Source of the DNA: Aphrocallistes beatrix | Lineage: Eukaryota; Porifera; Hexactinellida; Sceptrulophora; Aphrocallistidae | Reading direction: 5' to 3' | Length of the DNA: 64,000 nt | NCBI GenBank assembly: GCA_963281255.1 | Contig: OY725491.1 | Location: forward strand, 992,001 to 1,056,000 | Shown here: positions 33,571-42,609 of the stretch, piece after piece | Position numbering within the stretch: the first letter of the stretch is position 1 | Layout of the letters: the number at the start of each line of letters is the position of its first letter | Notes under the pieces: model-generated | Database searches by the model: none | What the model was told of the DNA's origin: nothing | What the model saw: only the letters and a program-made list of their open reading frames with translations | Translations under genes and position numbers: made by a program

Positions 33571-34696
33571 TCAGATGTAGTTCTTTAAGAGAGGTTTTAG
33601 TTTCTCATAATTGTACCGATATTGGTCTTCTTTCTCTCTACACCTCTTCACGCATTTGAGAATGATTGGAACGAATGTTATGCCACATAGAGGTAAGCAG
33701 AGGAAGATAATATATGAAGTGACAAGTACATCTTCCACTGGATTTATTAAATATTTCATTTGGCTGTGAAAATTGTTTGGGATGGACAATGATATATTTA
33801 CACCATTCTGTAATTGTAGAGAACAGCTGTCAAAAAGCACTGATCGAACTATCTTCAGCAACACACCAACCTATTTCAATAAAGAATTTGAGAAAAAGTG
33901 ATGCTAGCGATACAATACGGAATACGTGATAGAATTTAAATGCTGACAATTGCTGAATGTAGAATGCTCTGCTGTCGGAGTAGAGTTGAATCTCTCTAAG
34001 ATTGGACTTGAGTACGCGAGAAAGAAATGACGTATCCCTCAGCAACAGAATCCAGTTGGTTATGCCGAAGATAGGAACAAACAAGAAGAAGTAAATCCAA
34101 GTGTATGATGTGGAACAGAATAATATGAAAATGCATTGGAGAAGGCACCATATTACATACTTGATGAGTGTTCGTTTGAAAGAATGGTTGAGATATCTAG
34201 CAGCGAGATAACGAGATAAAATTCCGAGGAGATTTAAAAGGAAACTTGATAGCCAAAAGGCTATAGTGACAATCAAAATATTAATTTGTTTCCCAAAATA
34301 TCGAAGAGGCCAAACATATGGATAGCAAGTTAATTCACCAAACAATAAATTGGTATGGTTTGGTAATTCCGATGGGTTTATCCGAATAATGCCGCATATT
34401 ATGTAAGCAAGAATGGTTGCTAACTCAACAGAACTGCAGAGAATCATTAGGGAATATTTCGTGATGTGTGTTTTCAGGTTGTATAGTTTCCGTTGTTTCG
34501 AGAGATATTGCACATCTGAGTAGAGGGGATGTAGAACAGGAGTTCGCTTGCAAGTCCGATATTCTTTACACAGTCTCCAACACTGAAGAGAGAAGTAAAC
34601 AATCCACCCAATCATGAGAATTATAAAAATTGAAAATAGTGGTATCCCAAGGATCCAGGTCAATATATTTATTATTTTTATCTCGATATTACTCAT
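33571..34696 (-). pseudogene. Seven-helix family copy 7, single-base frameshift
   Basis: The start to helix 6 (minus strand, 34696 down to about 33850) is open and typical of the family. In helix 6 a run reading CTATCTTCAGC, where other copies have CTATTTCAGC, adds one base near 33850. The C-terminal 90 residues (SCSLQLQNGVNISLSIPNNF onward) continue intact in another frame. TATA box (34727-34734) and 3' flank are kept. It may be a recent pseudogene or a sequencing error. Confidence 0.75.
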
Positions 34697-35162
34697 TTTT
34701 AACTTAAATGTACTATCACTCTATCCTATTTATACTAATGATATTCAATTGCTAAGTTTCAGATATTTCCCTTTATTATATCTTGAATTCCTAATTCAGT
34801 CGATTAGTTCATTGATAGTAATCTGAGATACGAATACGCAATACCAAATAGATGGTACAAATATCTTTTTTGCTTTAATAAATCAAATTATGCAATCATT
34901 CTACTATGATGAAATCTTCACAAGTAATACAATTCAAAGAAGAGAAATTTATGCTTTGCTTTCAGGGAATAGTTCCATCAATATATATTTCCCAGGGAGT
35001 TTAAGTCTATTAATTAAGCTTTGTTGCTTGCATTCAAAGGCTGACCTAGCTTTTTTAGTAGAGTTCGCAACGGGTCTGAATTCTCGGTCCGACCTAATTA
35101 AATTTGAATGTTTGCAAGATATGACCCCAACTGACCAAAACACGTTTCCATAGTCCAATACT

Positions 35163-35203
35163 GGAAGCCACTACATCCATTATTTTTATCTCGATGTTAC
35201 TCA
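35163..35203 (-). pseudogene. Seven-helix family copy 8, start fragment
   Basis: Only MSNIEIKIMDVVAS remains, followed upstream by the usual promoter sequence with a TATA box near 35233-35240. The breakpoint abuts unrelated sequence containing CACGTTTCCATAGTCC. Confidence 0.7.
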
Positions 35204-35561
35204 TTTTTAACTCAAATGTACTATCACTTTATCCTATTTATACTAATGATATTCAAGTTCAAGCTATTTCCTTTATTACAAGTATATCTTGATCATTTCA
35301 TTGATAGTAATCTGAGATACGAATACGCAATACCAAATAGATGGTACAAATATATTTTTATGCTTTAATAAATATAATTATGTAATTATTCTATTATGAC
35401 GAACTCCTTTTAAATAATGCAATTCAAAGAGGAGAAAATATTGCTTTTAGGAATAGTTCTACCAGTGTATATCTCCCAGGGAGTTTAAGTTTAATAATTA
35501 ACCTTTTTTAATAATTAAACTTTTTAACTTGTTTAGACATCTTTCCACTCATAAAATGAAA

Positions 35562-35868
35562 TACATATCAACTATCCTGCTTTTGGCGGAACATCCCGCT
35601 TTTTCGGACATATTGAAAGTAATATAAAGTAATGAAAATGTTCCATAACGTGGAATCGTCCCACTTTTCAGTGTACAGTCAGGGTTGCTTATTATGAACC
35701 CGCTTAATATGAGGATTTGTATTGAATCAAGTCTGCTTAATATGAAGTCTCTCAAATATGAACACATTTATTGATCCCCCGTTGGTTCATATTAAGTGAC
35801 CCTGACTGTATAGGACTAATAGACATATGCCATGTCCCGGTTTTACCTAGCAGTGGTTGGCATGTATG
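35562..35868. mobile_element. CATACATGCCAAC-type MITE with nested TA element
   Basis: The outer element has GTCCCGCTTTT-like motifs and ends TTGGCATGTATG. At 35676-35808 it is split by an element with ends CAGTCAGGGTTGCTTATTAT and AAGTGACCCTGACTG, bounded by TA on both sides. The uninterrupted sequence is visible in the copy near 44155 (TCAGTGTATAGGAC). Confidence 0.8.
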
Positions 35869-36039
35869 AAATATAATGAATACCATTACCATCTGCAAAT
35901 CTGAGATGGTAGCTCCATTCCTACCACTAGACTAGTTATGATATAATTCTACCTAGAAACTGGCTAACCAGAATAGGAAATTAGGATTACAAGGAATAAA
36001 ATTTCTAATCAAATGCATTGAATTGACTTGTATCATAAA

Positions 36040-36185
36040 CATTGATGCCCTCTACTAGCTAATTCTCACAAAAATTTAAATTAAACATATTCTAATTGGT
36101 AGAATAACATATTGGAAAGAAACCGTGTGACATATCGGGGATTAGACAGTTAGTTATTTGTGTATAAATAAAGTTAATAAATTGA
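36040..36185 (-). repeat. Reversed copy of Nova promoter/5'UTR
   Basis: The minus strand carries GTCTAATCCCCGATATGTCA, CACGGTTTCTTTCC and GTGAGAATTAGCTAGTAGAG-like blocks in the order seen at 47285-47424. It stops around the ATG, so no coding part is kept. Confidence 0.7.
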
Positions 36186-36636
36186 TTATGATTTAATATT
36201 AGTCCGATACACTGAAAAGCGGGACAATTCTACTTTATGGAACGTTTTCGCGGGATGTTCAATATATGTATGTCTGAAAAAGCGGGATAGTTGGCAAATA
36301 AGTATTTCACTTTATGAATATGTCTAAACAAGTTAGGCTGAGTGTTAGTCAGTCTCTGAATGCAAGCAACAAAGCTTGATTATTTAACTTCATAACTCCC
36401 AGGGAGATATACATTGGTGAAACTATTCCCCCAAAACAACATTTTCTCCTCTTACAATTGCATTACATGTCAAGAGTTCATCATAACAGAATGATTACAT
36501 CATTAGATTTGTTGGAGAGCAAATATATTTGTACCATCTATTTCTATGACGTATTCGTATCTCAGATTACTATCAATGAAATAATCAAAATATAATAAAG
36601 GGAAAAATCTTAAACTTAGCAATTTAATATAATTAG

Positions 36637-36644
36637 TATAAATA
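36637..36644 (+). promoter_or_regulatory. TATA box of copy 9
   Basis: TATAAATA, 31-38 bases before the ATG at 36675. The intervening GGATAGAGTGATAGTACATT is common to the family. With a usual TATA-to-start distance, transcription would begin almost at the start codon. Confidence 0.7.
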
Positions 36645-36674
36645 GGATAGAGTGATAGTACATTTCAGTTAAAA

Positions 36675-37799
36675 ATGAGCACCATCGAATTGATAATCAC
36701 GTCTGCAGTGGCTGGCTGCCTTGGAATACCATTATTTTTAATTTTTATAATTCTAATTATTGGGTGGATTGTTCACTTCTCTCTTCAGTGTTGGAGACTG
36801 TGTAAAGAATATCGGACTTGCAAACGAACTCCTGTTCTACATCCCCTCTACTCAGATGTGCAATATCTCTCTAAACAACGGAAACTATACAACCTGAAAA
36901 CACACATCATGAAATATTCCCTAATGATTCTCTGCAGTTCTGTTGAGTTAGCAACCATCCTTGGCTACCTAATATGCATCATTATTCGAATAAACCCATC
37001 GGAATTACCAAACCATACCAAGTTATTGTTTGGTGAATTAACTTGCTATCCATATGTTTGGCCCCTTAAATTTTTGGGGAAACAAATTAATATTTTGATT
37101 CTCAATGCAGCCTTTTGGCTTTCAAATTTACTTTTAAATCTCCTCGGAATTTTATCTCGTTATCTCGCTGCTAGATATCTCAACCATTCTTTCAAACGAA
37201 CACTCATCAAGTATATAATATGGTGCCTTCTCCAATGCATTTTCATATTATTCTGTTCCACATCATACACTTGGATTTTCTCGTTTTTGTCTGTTCCTAT
37301 CTTCTGCATTACCAACTTGATTCTGTTGTTGAGAGATACGTCCTTTCTTTCCCGCGTACTCAGGTCCAATCTTAGAGAGATTCAACTCTACTCCGACAAC
37401 AGAGTATTCTACATTCAGCAATTGTCAGCATATAAGTTCTATCGCGTATTCCGCATTGCATCGCTAGCATCACTTTTTCTCAAATTCTTTATTGAAATAG
37501 GTTGGTGTGTTGCTGAAATAGTTCGATTAGTGTTTTTTGGCAGCTGTTCTCTAAAATTACAGAACGGTGTAAATATATCATTGTCCATCCCAAACAATTT
37601 TCTCAGCTCAGCGGGGTATTTATTAATTCTAGTGGAAGATATATTTTTAATTTCGTATCTTGCCTTCCTCTGCTTACCTCTATGCGGCATAACATTCGTT
37701 CCAATCATTCTCAAATGCGTGAAGAGGTGTAGAGAGAAAGAAGACCAATATCGGTACAATTATGAGAAACTAAAACCTCTCTTAAAGAAACACATCTGA
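36675..37799 (+). CDS. Seven-helix membrane protein family, copy 9 (inverted)
   Basis: 374 residues, intronless; the only intact copy on the + strand. It starts MSTIELIITSAVAGCLGIPL and ends LKKHI, where most copies end LKNYI. Helix 6 and the last outer loop differ most from other copies (AEIVRLVFFGSCSLKLQNGV; NNFLSSAGYLLILVEDIF). The tail KRCREKEDQYRYNYEKLKPL is unchanged. The inner loops (KEYRTCKRTPVLHPLYSD, SRYLAARYLNHSFKRT) are basic. No disabling change is seen. The gene with its flanks is inverted relative to its neighbours. Confidence 0.82.
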   Translation: MSTIELIITSAVAGCLGIPLFLIFIILIIGWIVHFSLQCWRLCKEYRTCKRTPVLHPLYSDVQYLSKQRKLYNLKTHIMKYSLMILCSSVELATILGYLICIIIRINPSELPNHTKLLFGELTCYPYVWPLKFLGKQINILILNAAFWLSNLLLNLLGILSRYLAARYLNHSFKRTLIKYIIWCLLQCIFILFCSTSYTWIFSFLSVPIFCITNLILLLRDTSFLSRVLRSNLREIQLYSDNRVFYIQQLSAYKFYRVFRIASLASLFLKFFIEIGWCVAEIVRLVFFGSCSLKLQNGVNISLSIPNNFLSSAGYLLILVEDIFLISYLAFLCLPLCGITFVPIILKCVKRCREKEDQYRYNYEKLKPLLKKHI

Positions 37800-37869
37800 C
37801 GTTAAAATTACAACTAAGGATTACATAAAATTATATTTTTATCATAGAAAGTCCCTCAGTATGATTTAG

Positions 37870-37922
37870 AATAAACCCATATTTTGTTCAATAATAACCT
37901 TACAATGAGATATTACAATAAA
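37870..37922 (+). terminator. Polyadenylation signals of copy 9
   Basis: Two AATAAA hexamers (37870-37875, 37917-37922) lie 70-125 bases after the stop. Both are found at equivalent positions behind most other copies, so the 3' flank belongs to the duplicated unit. Confidence 0.55.
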
Positions 37923-38387
37923 AGATATTATTTGTATTTGACCTCTTTTGACACTTGAATCTTTGTTGGGCAGTCATTACAGTAGATCGCGCCTAGATTA
38001 ATATTGATTTAAATTTAATTAAGCGCCAATAGGCATGCCACACGCCTGTATGAAACATTGGATGTAACCATTACAGTAGAGCCCCGCGTATCGGGGCACT
38101 TCCGTTCAAACGCACGGCGCCCCGATAAGTGGGATTCTAAGAACTCCAATACGTATGGTGAAATAATGGAGTTAGAACCTATAAAATACACATAACAATA
38201 CAGTCAAGCCCTGCGGTTAAGACTAATATTAAAGCACACGACAACCTATTACAAATTCACATTATACTTCTACGTACACTAGGACTAGGAGACAGTCACG
38301 ACGTTATGATATTAATTAAGGAATGTTTTTCTTAATCAACTCGCCCCCTGTAGTTTGCCTCCCCTCGATCTGGAAAACCTTAGTGTG

Positions 38388-38610
38388 CACCGTGTCTAAT
38401 CCCCGATACGTCACACGGTTTCTTCTCGCAAAAGTTACTCTACCGACTAGGAAATGTAAATTTATATTTTGTGAGAATTAGCTAGTAGAGAGCATTGGTA
38501 GCTGAACAGATCTAAGAGGACCTTCAGTGGTAAGTCCACTCTTTCCTCGATTACTTCCCACAAGAAACCGTGAATGCATACTTTGATCAGAAATGTTGAT
38601 TTTGTACTAC
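38388..38610 (+). pseudogene. Nova promoter and first exon, broken copy
   Basis: The 5' part matches 47311-47424. In the coding part the ATG is lost (TTGGTAGCTGAAC) and about 45 bases are deleted between GAACAGAT and CTAAGAGGACC. The donor and first intron bases (GTAAGTCCACTCTTTCC) remain. Confidence 0.8.
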
Positions 38611-38829
38611 AGTCAACTCCGGTTAATCGGGACACCGCTTAATTAGGACAGTCTCCAGGAACGGATTGGTTCTCATACTTAAATTGCGTCGGGTACAAAT
38701 AATATCTTTTATTGGAATACCTCATTATAAAGTTATTATTAAACAAAATATGGGTTTATTCTAAATCACTATGAGGGACTTTCTATGATAAAATATAATT
38801 TTATGTAATCCTTAGTTGTAATCTTAATG

Positions 38830-39954
38830 TCAGATGTAGTCCTTTAAGAGAGGTTTCAGTTTCTCATAATTGTACCGATATTGGTCTTCTTTCTCTCTAC
38901 ACCTCTTCACGCATTTGAGAATGATTGGAACGAATGTTATGCCACATAGAGGTAAGCAGAGGAAGATAATATATGTAGTGACAAATATACCTTCCACTAG
39001 AATTAATAAATTCTCCACTGGGCTGTGAAAATTGCTTGGGATGGACAATGATATATTTACACCATTCTGTAATTTCAGAGAGCAGCTGTCATGAAACACT
39101 GATCGAACTATTTCAGCAACCCACCAACTTATTTCAATAAGAAATTTGAGAAAAAGTGAAGTCAGCAATACAATACGGAATACGCGATAGAACTTAAATG
39201 CTGACAATTGCTGAATGTAGAATACTCTGTTGTCGGAGTAGAGTTGAATCTCCCTAAGATTGGACCTGAGTACGCGAGAAAGAAAGGACGTATCTCTCAA
39301 CAACAGAATCCAGTTGGTTATGCCGACGATGGGAACAAACAAGACCAAGAATATCCAAGTGTATGATGTAGAACAGAATAATATGAAAATGCATTGGAGA
39401 AGGCACCATATTACATACTTGATGAGTGTTCGTTTGAAAGAATGGTTGAGATATCTAGCAGCGAGATAACGAGATAAAATTCCGAGGAGATTTACAAGTA
39501 AATCTGAAAGCCAAAACGCTGCATTGAGAATTAAAATATTAATTTGTTTCCCAAAATGTCTAAGAGGCCAAACATATGGATAGCAAGTTAATTCACCAAA
39601 CAATAACTTGGTATGGTTTGGTAATTCCAATGGGTTTATCCGAATAATACTACATATTATGTAACCAAGAATGGCTGCTAACTCAACAGAACTGCAGAGA
39701 ATCATTAGGGAATATTTCGTGATGTGTGTTTTCAGGTTGTATAGTTTCCGTTGTTTAGAGAGATATTGCACATCTGAGTAGAGGGGATGTAGAACAGGAG
39801 TTCGTTTGCAAGTCAGATATTCTATGCACATCCTCCGACACTGAAGAGAGAAGTGAACAATCCAACCAATGATGAGAATTATAAAAATTGAAAATAATGG
39901 TATTCCGAGGATCCAAGCCAAATCTTTTATTATTTTTAGCTCGATGTTACCCAT
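38830..39954 (-). CDS. Seven-helix membrane protein family, copy 10
   Basis: 374 residues, intronless. The first inner loop is altered (SLQCRRMCIEYLTCKRTP, where others have CWRLCKEYRTC), and the protein ends LKDYI. Helix 1 starts MGNIELKIIKDLAWILGIPL, shared in part with copy 7. The first outer loop is RINPLELPNHTKLLFGELTC; the last is NISLSIPSNFHSPVENLLIL. No stop or frameshift. TATA box at 39985-39992 on the minus strand. Confidence 0.8.
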   Translation of the reverse strand: MGNIELKIIKDLAWILGIPLFSIFIILIIGWIVHFSLQCRRMCIEYLTCKRTPVLHPLYSDVQYLSKQRKLYNLKTHITKYSLMILCSSVELAAILGYIICSIIRINPLELPNHTKLLFGELTCYPYVWPLRHFGKQINILILNAAFWLSDLLVNLLGILSRYLAARYLNHSFKRTLIKYVIWCLLQCIFILFCSTSYTWIFLVLFVPIVGITNWILLLRDTSFLSRVLRSNLREIQLYSDNRVFYIQQLSAFKFYRVFRIVLLTSLFLKFLIEISWWVAEIVRSVFHDSCSLKLQNGVNISLSIPSNFHSPVENLLILVEGIFVTTYIIFLCLPLCGITFVPIILKCVKRCREKEDQYRYNYEKLKPLLKDYI

Positions 39955-39984
39955 TTTAAACTCAAATGTACTATCACTCTATCC

Positions 39985-39992
39985 TATTTATA
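39985..39992 (-). promoter_or_regulatory. TATA box of copy 10
   Basis: TATAAATA on the minus strand, 31-38 bases before the ATG. Confidence 0.65.
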
Positions 39993-40388
39993 ACTGATGA
40001 TATTCAATTGCTAAGTTTAAGATATTTCCCTTTATTATATTTTGATTATTTCATTGATAGTAATCTGAGACACGAATACGTAAGCCAGCAAATAGATGGT
40101 ACAAATATATTGTTGCATTAGTAATCTAATTATGTAATCGTTCTGTTGTGATGGAATCTTTAAAAGTAATGCAATGTGGAAAGAGGAAAAACTAGGGTTT
40201 TTAGGGAATAGTTCTACCAATGTATATCTCCCAAAGTTTTTTTAAGTTTATATAATTAAGCAATGTTCCCACTAGTAGTTATGATATAATTATACCTAGT
40301 AACTGGCTATTAGGAATGGGAAATTGCTATGTCCCATGAAATTCAACTCTGCGTCCTGTTTTTATCATTCCTCAAGTTGATGTATATA

Positions 40389-40711
40389 CAGTAGAACGTC
40401 AGTTATCCGAACTTCAGTTATCCGAACACTTCAGTTATCCGAACCCCTTGGTTGACCAAAATAAAATATAATAGATGAATAAATGATGCATCCTGAGTTG
40501 ATAATTGAAATTATTACACTGTCATCATTTTATATACTATTGATGATACCTACATAAGCTAATGAGTATTTTATCCATATTCATCATTATGACTACTTAG
40601 TACTACTGACCAACTTTTCTATATAATCACATAACAACTTCAGTTATCCGAACATTTCAGTTATCCGAACCCCCGCGGTCCCAACCCGTTCGGATAACTG
40701 ACGTCCTACTG
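40389..40711. mobile_element. TA-flanked MITE, GTTATCCGAAC repeats
   Basis: Ends CAGTAGAACGTCAGTTATCC and GGATAACTGACGTCCTACTG, with TA on both sides. CAGTTATCCGAAC is repeated in tandem near each end, the subterminal repeats common in pogo/Tigger-type elements. Confidence 0.8.
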
Positions 40712-41290
40712 TACTTAGATTCCATACATATAAAAAATTATCGCGACAAATTGTCGGTGCCCGACGTTATTTAGTGGAGTTGACAGAGACAGTATTTTAA
40801 TCGGAAAATATGTAGAAGTTTGATCAGAAATGTGGAATTTGTACTAAGTCAACTCCGGTTAGTCGGGACAACTGCTTAATTGGGACAGTCTCCGGAACAG
40901 AATTGTTCCCATACATAGAAGCTATACTAAATTCCATTGGTTAATTTGCAACTCCGCTTAATTGGGACAAAATATTCGGGACCAAAGTGTCCGGATAAAT
41001 CGGAGTCACTGTGATTACTATAGTCAAACCCCACATTTCGAGGCGGAGGGTTTTGAAATTTGTTTTTTCCCTAAATCATTCTATCATCAGTGCACTCCAC
41101 CACAGACTTTTTCTCTTGAGTAGCATACCTTTCACGCTTGGTCAGCTTAGTAGTTCTTTGTAATGGCCGCTAAGCCTAATGTGGTATAAGAAGTGGTCGA
41201 GGAAGGGGCAAACAACAGTGGACGAATTGATTAAGAAAAATATTCCTTAATATCATAACGTCGTGAGAGTCTCATAGTCCTGTTATACGT

Positions 41291-41757
41291 ATACCGTATT
41301 TCCCTGAATAAGCGCGGGATGAAGTACTATTTAGTACCCATGATGAACTTTTTCAAAAACTCAAAGAGCTGACAGATAGCAGCAGCTCAGACAACCCAAT
41401 TGAAAATACACATGAAATAGATCCTCAACAAGATGAGGATAATGAGCTTATTGTATTGGATGACGAAGCTTGAGTGACTTCTTGAAACAACACTGTCCCT
41501 TTTTATATACCTACCAGTACCTACTAACTAGTATTCTCAGTAGTGGCATAGATACAAGTGCTTTTTGAAACATTACATTCTCCTTTTTTAATAGAACTAA
41601 CATTCTCAGTTGTGGCAAAAATAAAAGTGCCAGTCAATGTAGTAAACAAAAATAAGAGCGCCGGGTCAAAAAAGCGAATGAAAAAAAATAAGCGCCGGGT
41701 CTAAAGGGTGCAAGAAATAAATAAGCGCCCCGGCACTTATTCGAAGCAATACGGTAA
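41291..41757. mobile_element. TIR element with transposase-tail-like ORF
   Basis: The ends resemble each other as inverted repeats (ACCGTATTTCCCTGAATAAG; CTTATTCGAAGCAATACGGT). From 41330 to 41473 the + strand encodes an acidic peptide (FSTHDELFQKLKELTDSSSS; DEDNELIVLDDEA) ending in a stop, plausibly the last part of a transposase. Superfamily unsure. Confidence 0.55.
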
Positions 41758-41950
41758 GTATAATGTGAAATTGTAATATGTTGTCCTGTGCTTGAATATC
41801 AGTCTTAACCACAGGGCTTGACTGTTTTGTTATGTGTGTTTTAGGTTCTAACTCCATTATTCACCATACGTATTGGAGCTCTCCTAGAATCTCGCTTATC
41901 GGGGCGCCGTGCGTTTGAACGGAAGTGCCCCGATACGCAGGGCTCTACTG

Positions 41951-42325
41951 CAGGGCCGGCGCCACCTCATTTGAAGTGGTCCGGTTGAACTTACTACGAA
42001 AGTTCAGGTTCAATCAGATATAGGATTATAGGATGTGACTACTGATAACTTATAGTCTAATACGAGCACAAATAATTAATATTAGTAACAGGAGTGACTA
42101 AAAACTAGCAAATGTTGATTGTCGAGCCTCATTTCTGAGAACATACTCATTAACTACCTTAGTACAATCAACACTATTTCTTACTAGATGTAGACATTAT
42201 TCAATCTTATTGAATGAAGTGTATGATCTAGCGTATCGTATTAAAAGCACAACAACCGGACCTAACCGGACCACTAAGTGGTCCGGTGAAAACCGGACTA
42301 ACCGGACCGGTGGCGCCGGCGCTGT
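41951..42325. mobile_element. GC-ended element nested in a CAGTAGAGCCC element
   Basis: Ends CAGGGCCGGCGCCACC and GGTGGCGCCGGCGCTG. It interrupts the terminus GGGCTCTACTGTAATGG seen intact at 33281-33297, and TACTG is present on both sides. GGTCCGG motifs recur inside. hAT-like by termini, but the 8-bp duplication is not clear. Confidence 0.7.
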
Positions 42326-42609
42326 ACTGTAATGGTCACATCCAAGGTTTCATACAAGCGTATGTGACACGCTTACTGGCGCGTAAATATAAAACAATAT
42401 TGATCTAGGCGCGATCTACAACTATAATGACTGCCCAATAAAGATTCGAGTGTCAAAAGCGGTCGACTATCAAATACAAATAATATATTTATTGTAATAT
42501 CTCATTATAAAGTTATTATTGAACAAAGTATGGGTTTATTCTAAATCACTCTGAGGGACTTTCTACGATAAAATATAATTTTATGTAATCCTTAGTTGTG
42601 ATCTTAATG

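Larger units (their letters stand above)
34697..36674. other. Intergenic between copies 7 and 9
   Basis: Contains the upstream block of copy 7, a 40-base start fragment (copy 8, 35163-35203) with its own promoter and upstream block, a nested CATACATGCCAAC element (35562-35868), a reversed Nova 5' fragment (36040-36185), another partial CATACATGCCAAC element (about 36235-36300), and the upstream block of copy 9 on the + strand. Confidence 0.6.
37800..38829. other. Intergenic between copies 9 and 10 (tail to tail)
   Basis: Common 3' flank of copy 9 with AATAAA at 37870-37875 and 37917-37922, then a CAGTAGAGCCC element (about 38084-38240), a broken Nova 5' copy (38388-38610) with a CAGT MITE start (38610-38695), and the 3' flank of copy 10. 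Confidence 0.65.
39955..42609. other. Intergenic between copies 10 and 11, element-rich
   Basis: Holds the upstream block of copy 10, a TA-flanked MITE (40389-40711), a CAGTCAACTCCGG MITE (about 40853-41012), a CAGTCAAACC element piece (41021-41290), a TIR element with a short acidic reading frame (41291-41757), a CAGTAGAGCCC element split by a GC-rich insertion (41951-42325), and the 3' flank of copy 11. Confidence 0.65.

Noticed and set aside
37160..37369. A 69-codon antisense frame (MDLSTRERKDVSLNNRI) found in most family copies
   Set aside because: It is the complement of the most conserved coding block, so its conservation follows from the sense gene.
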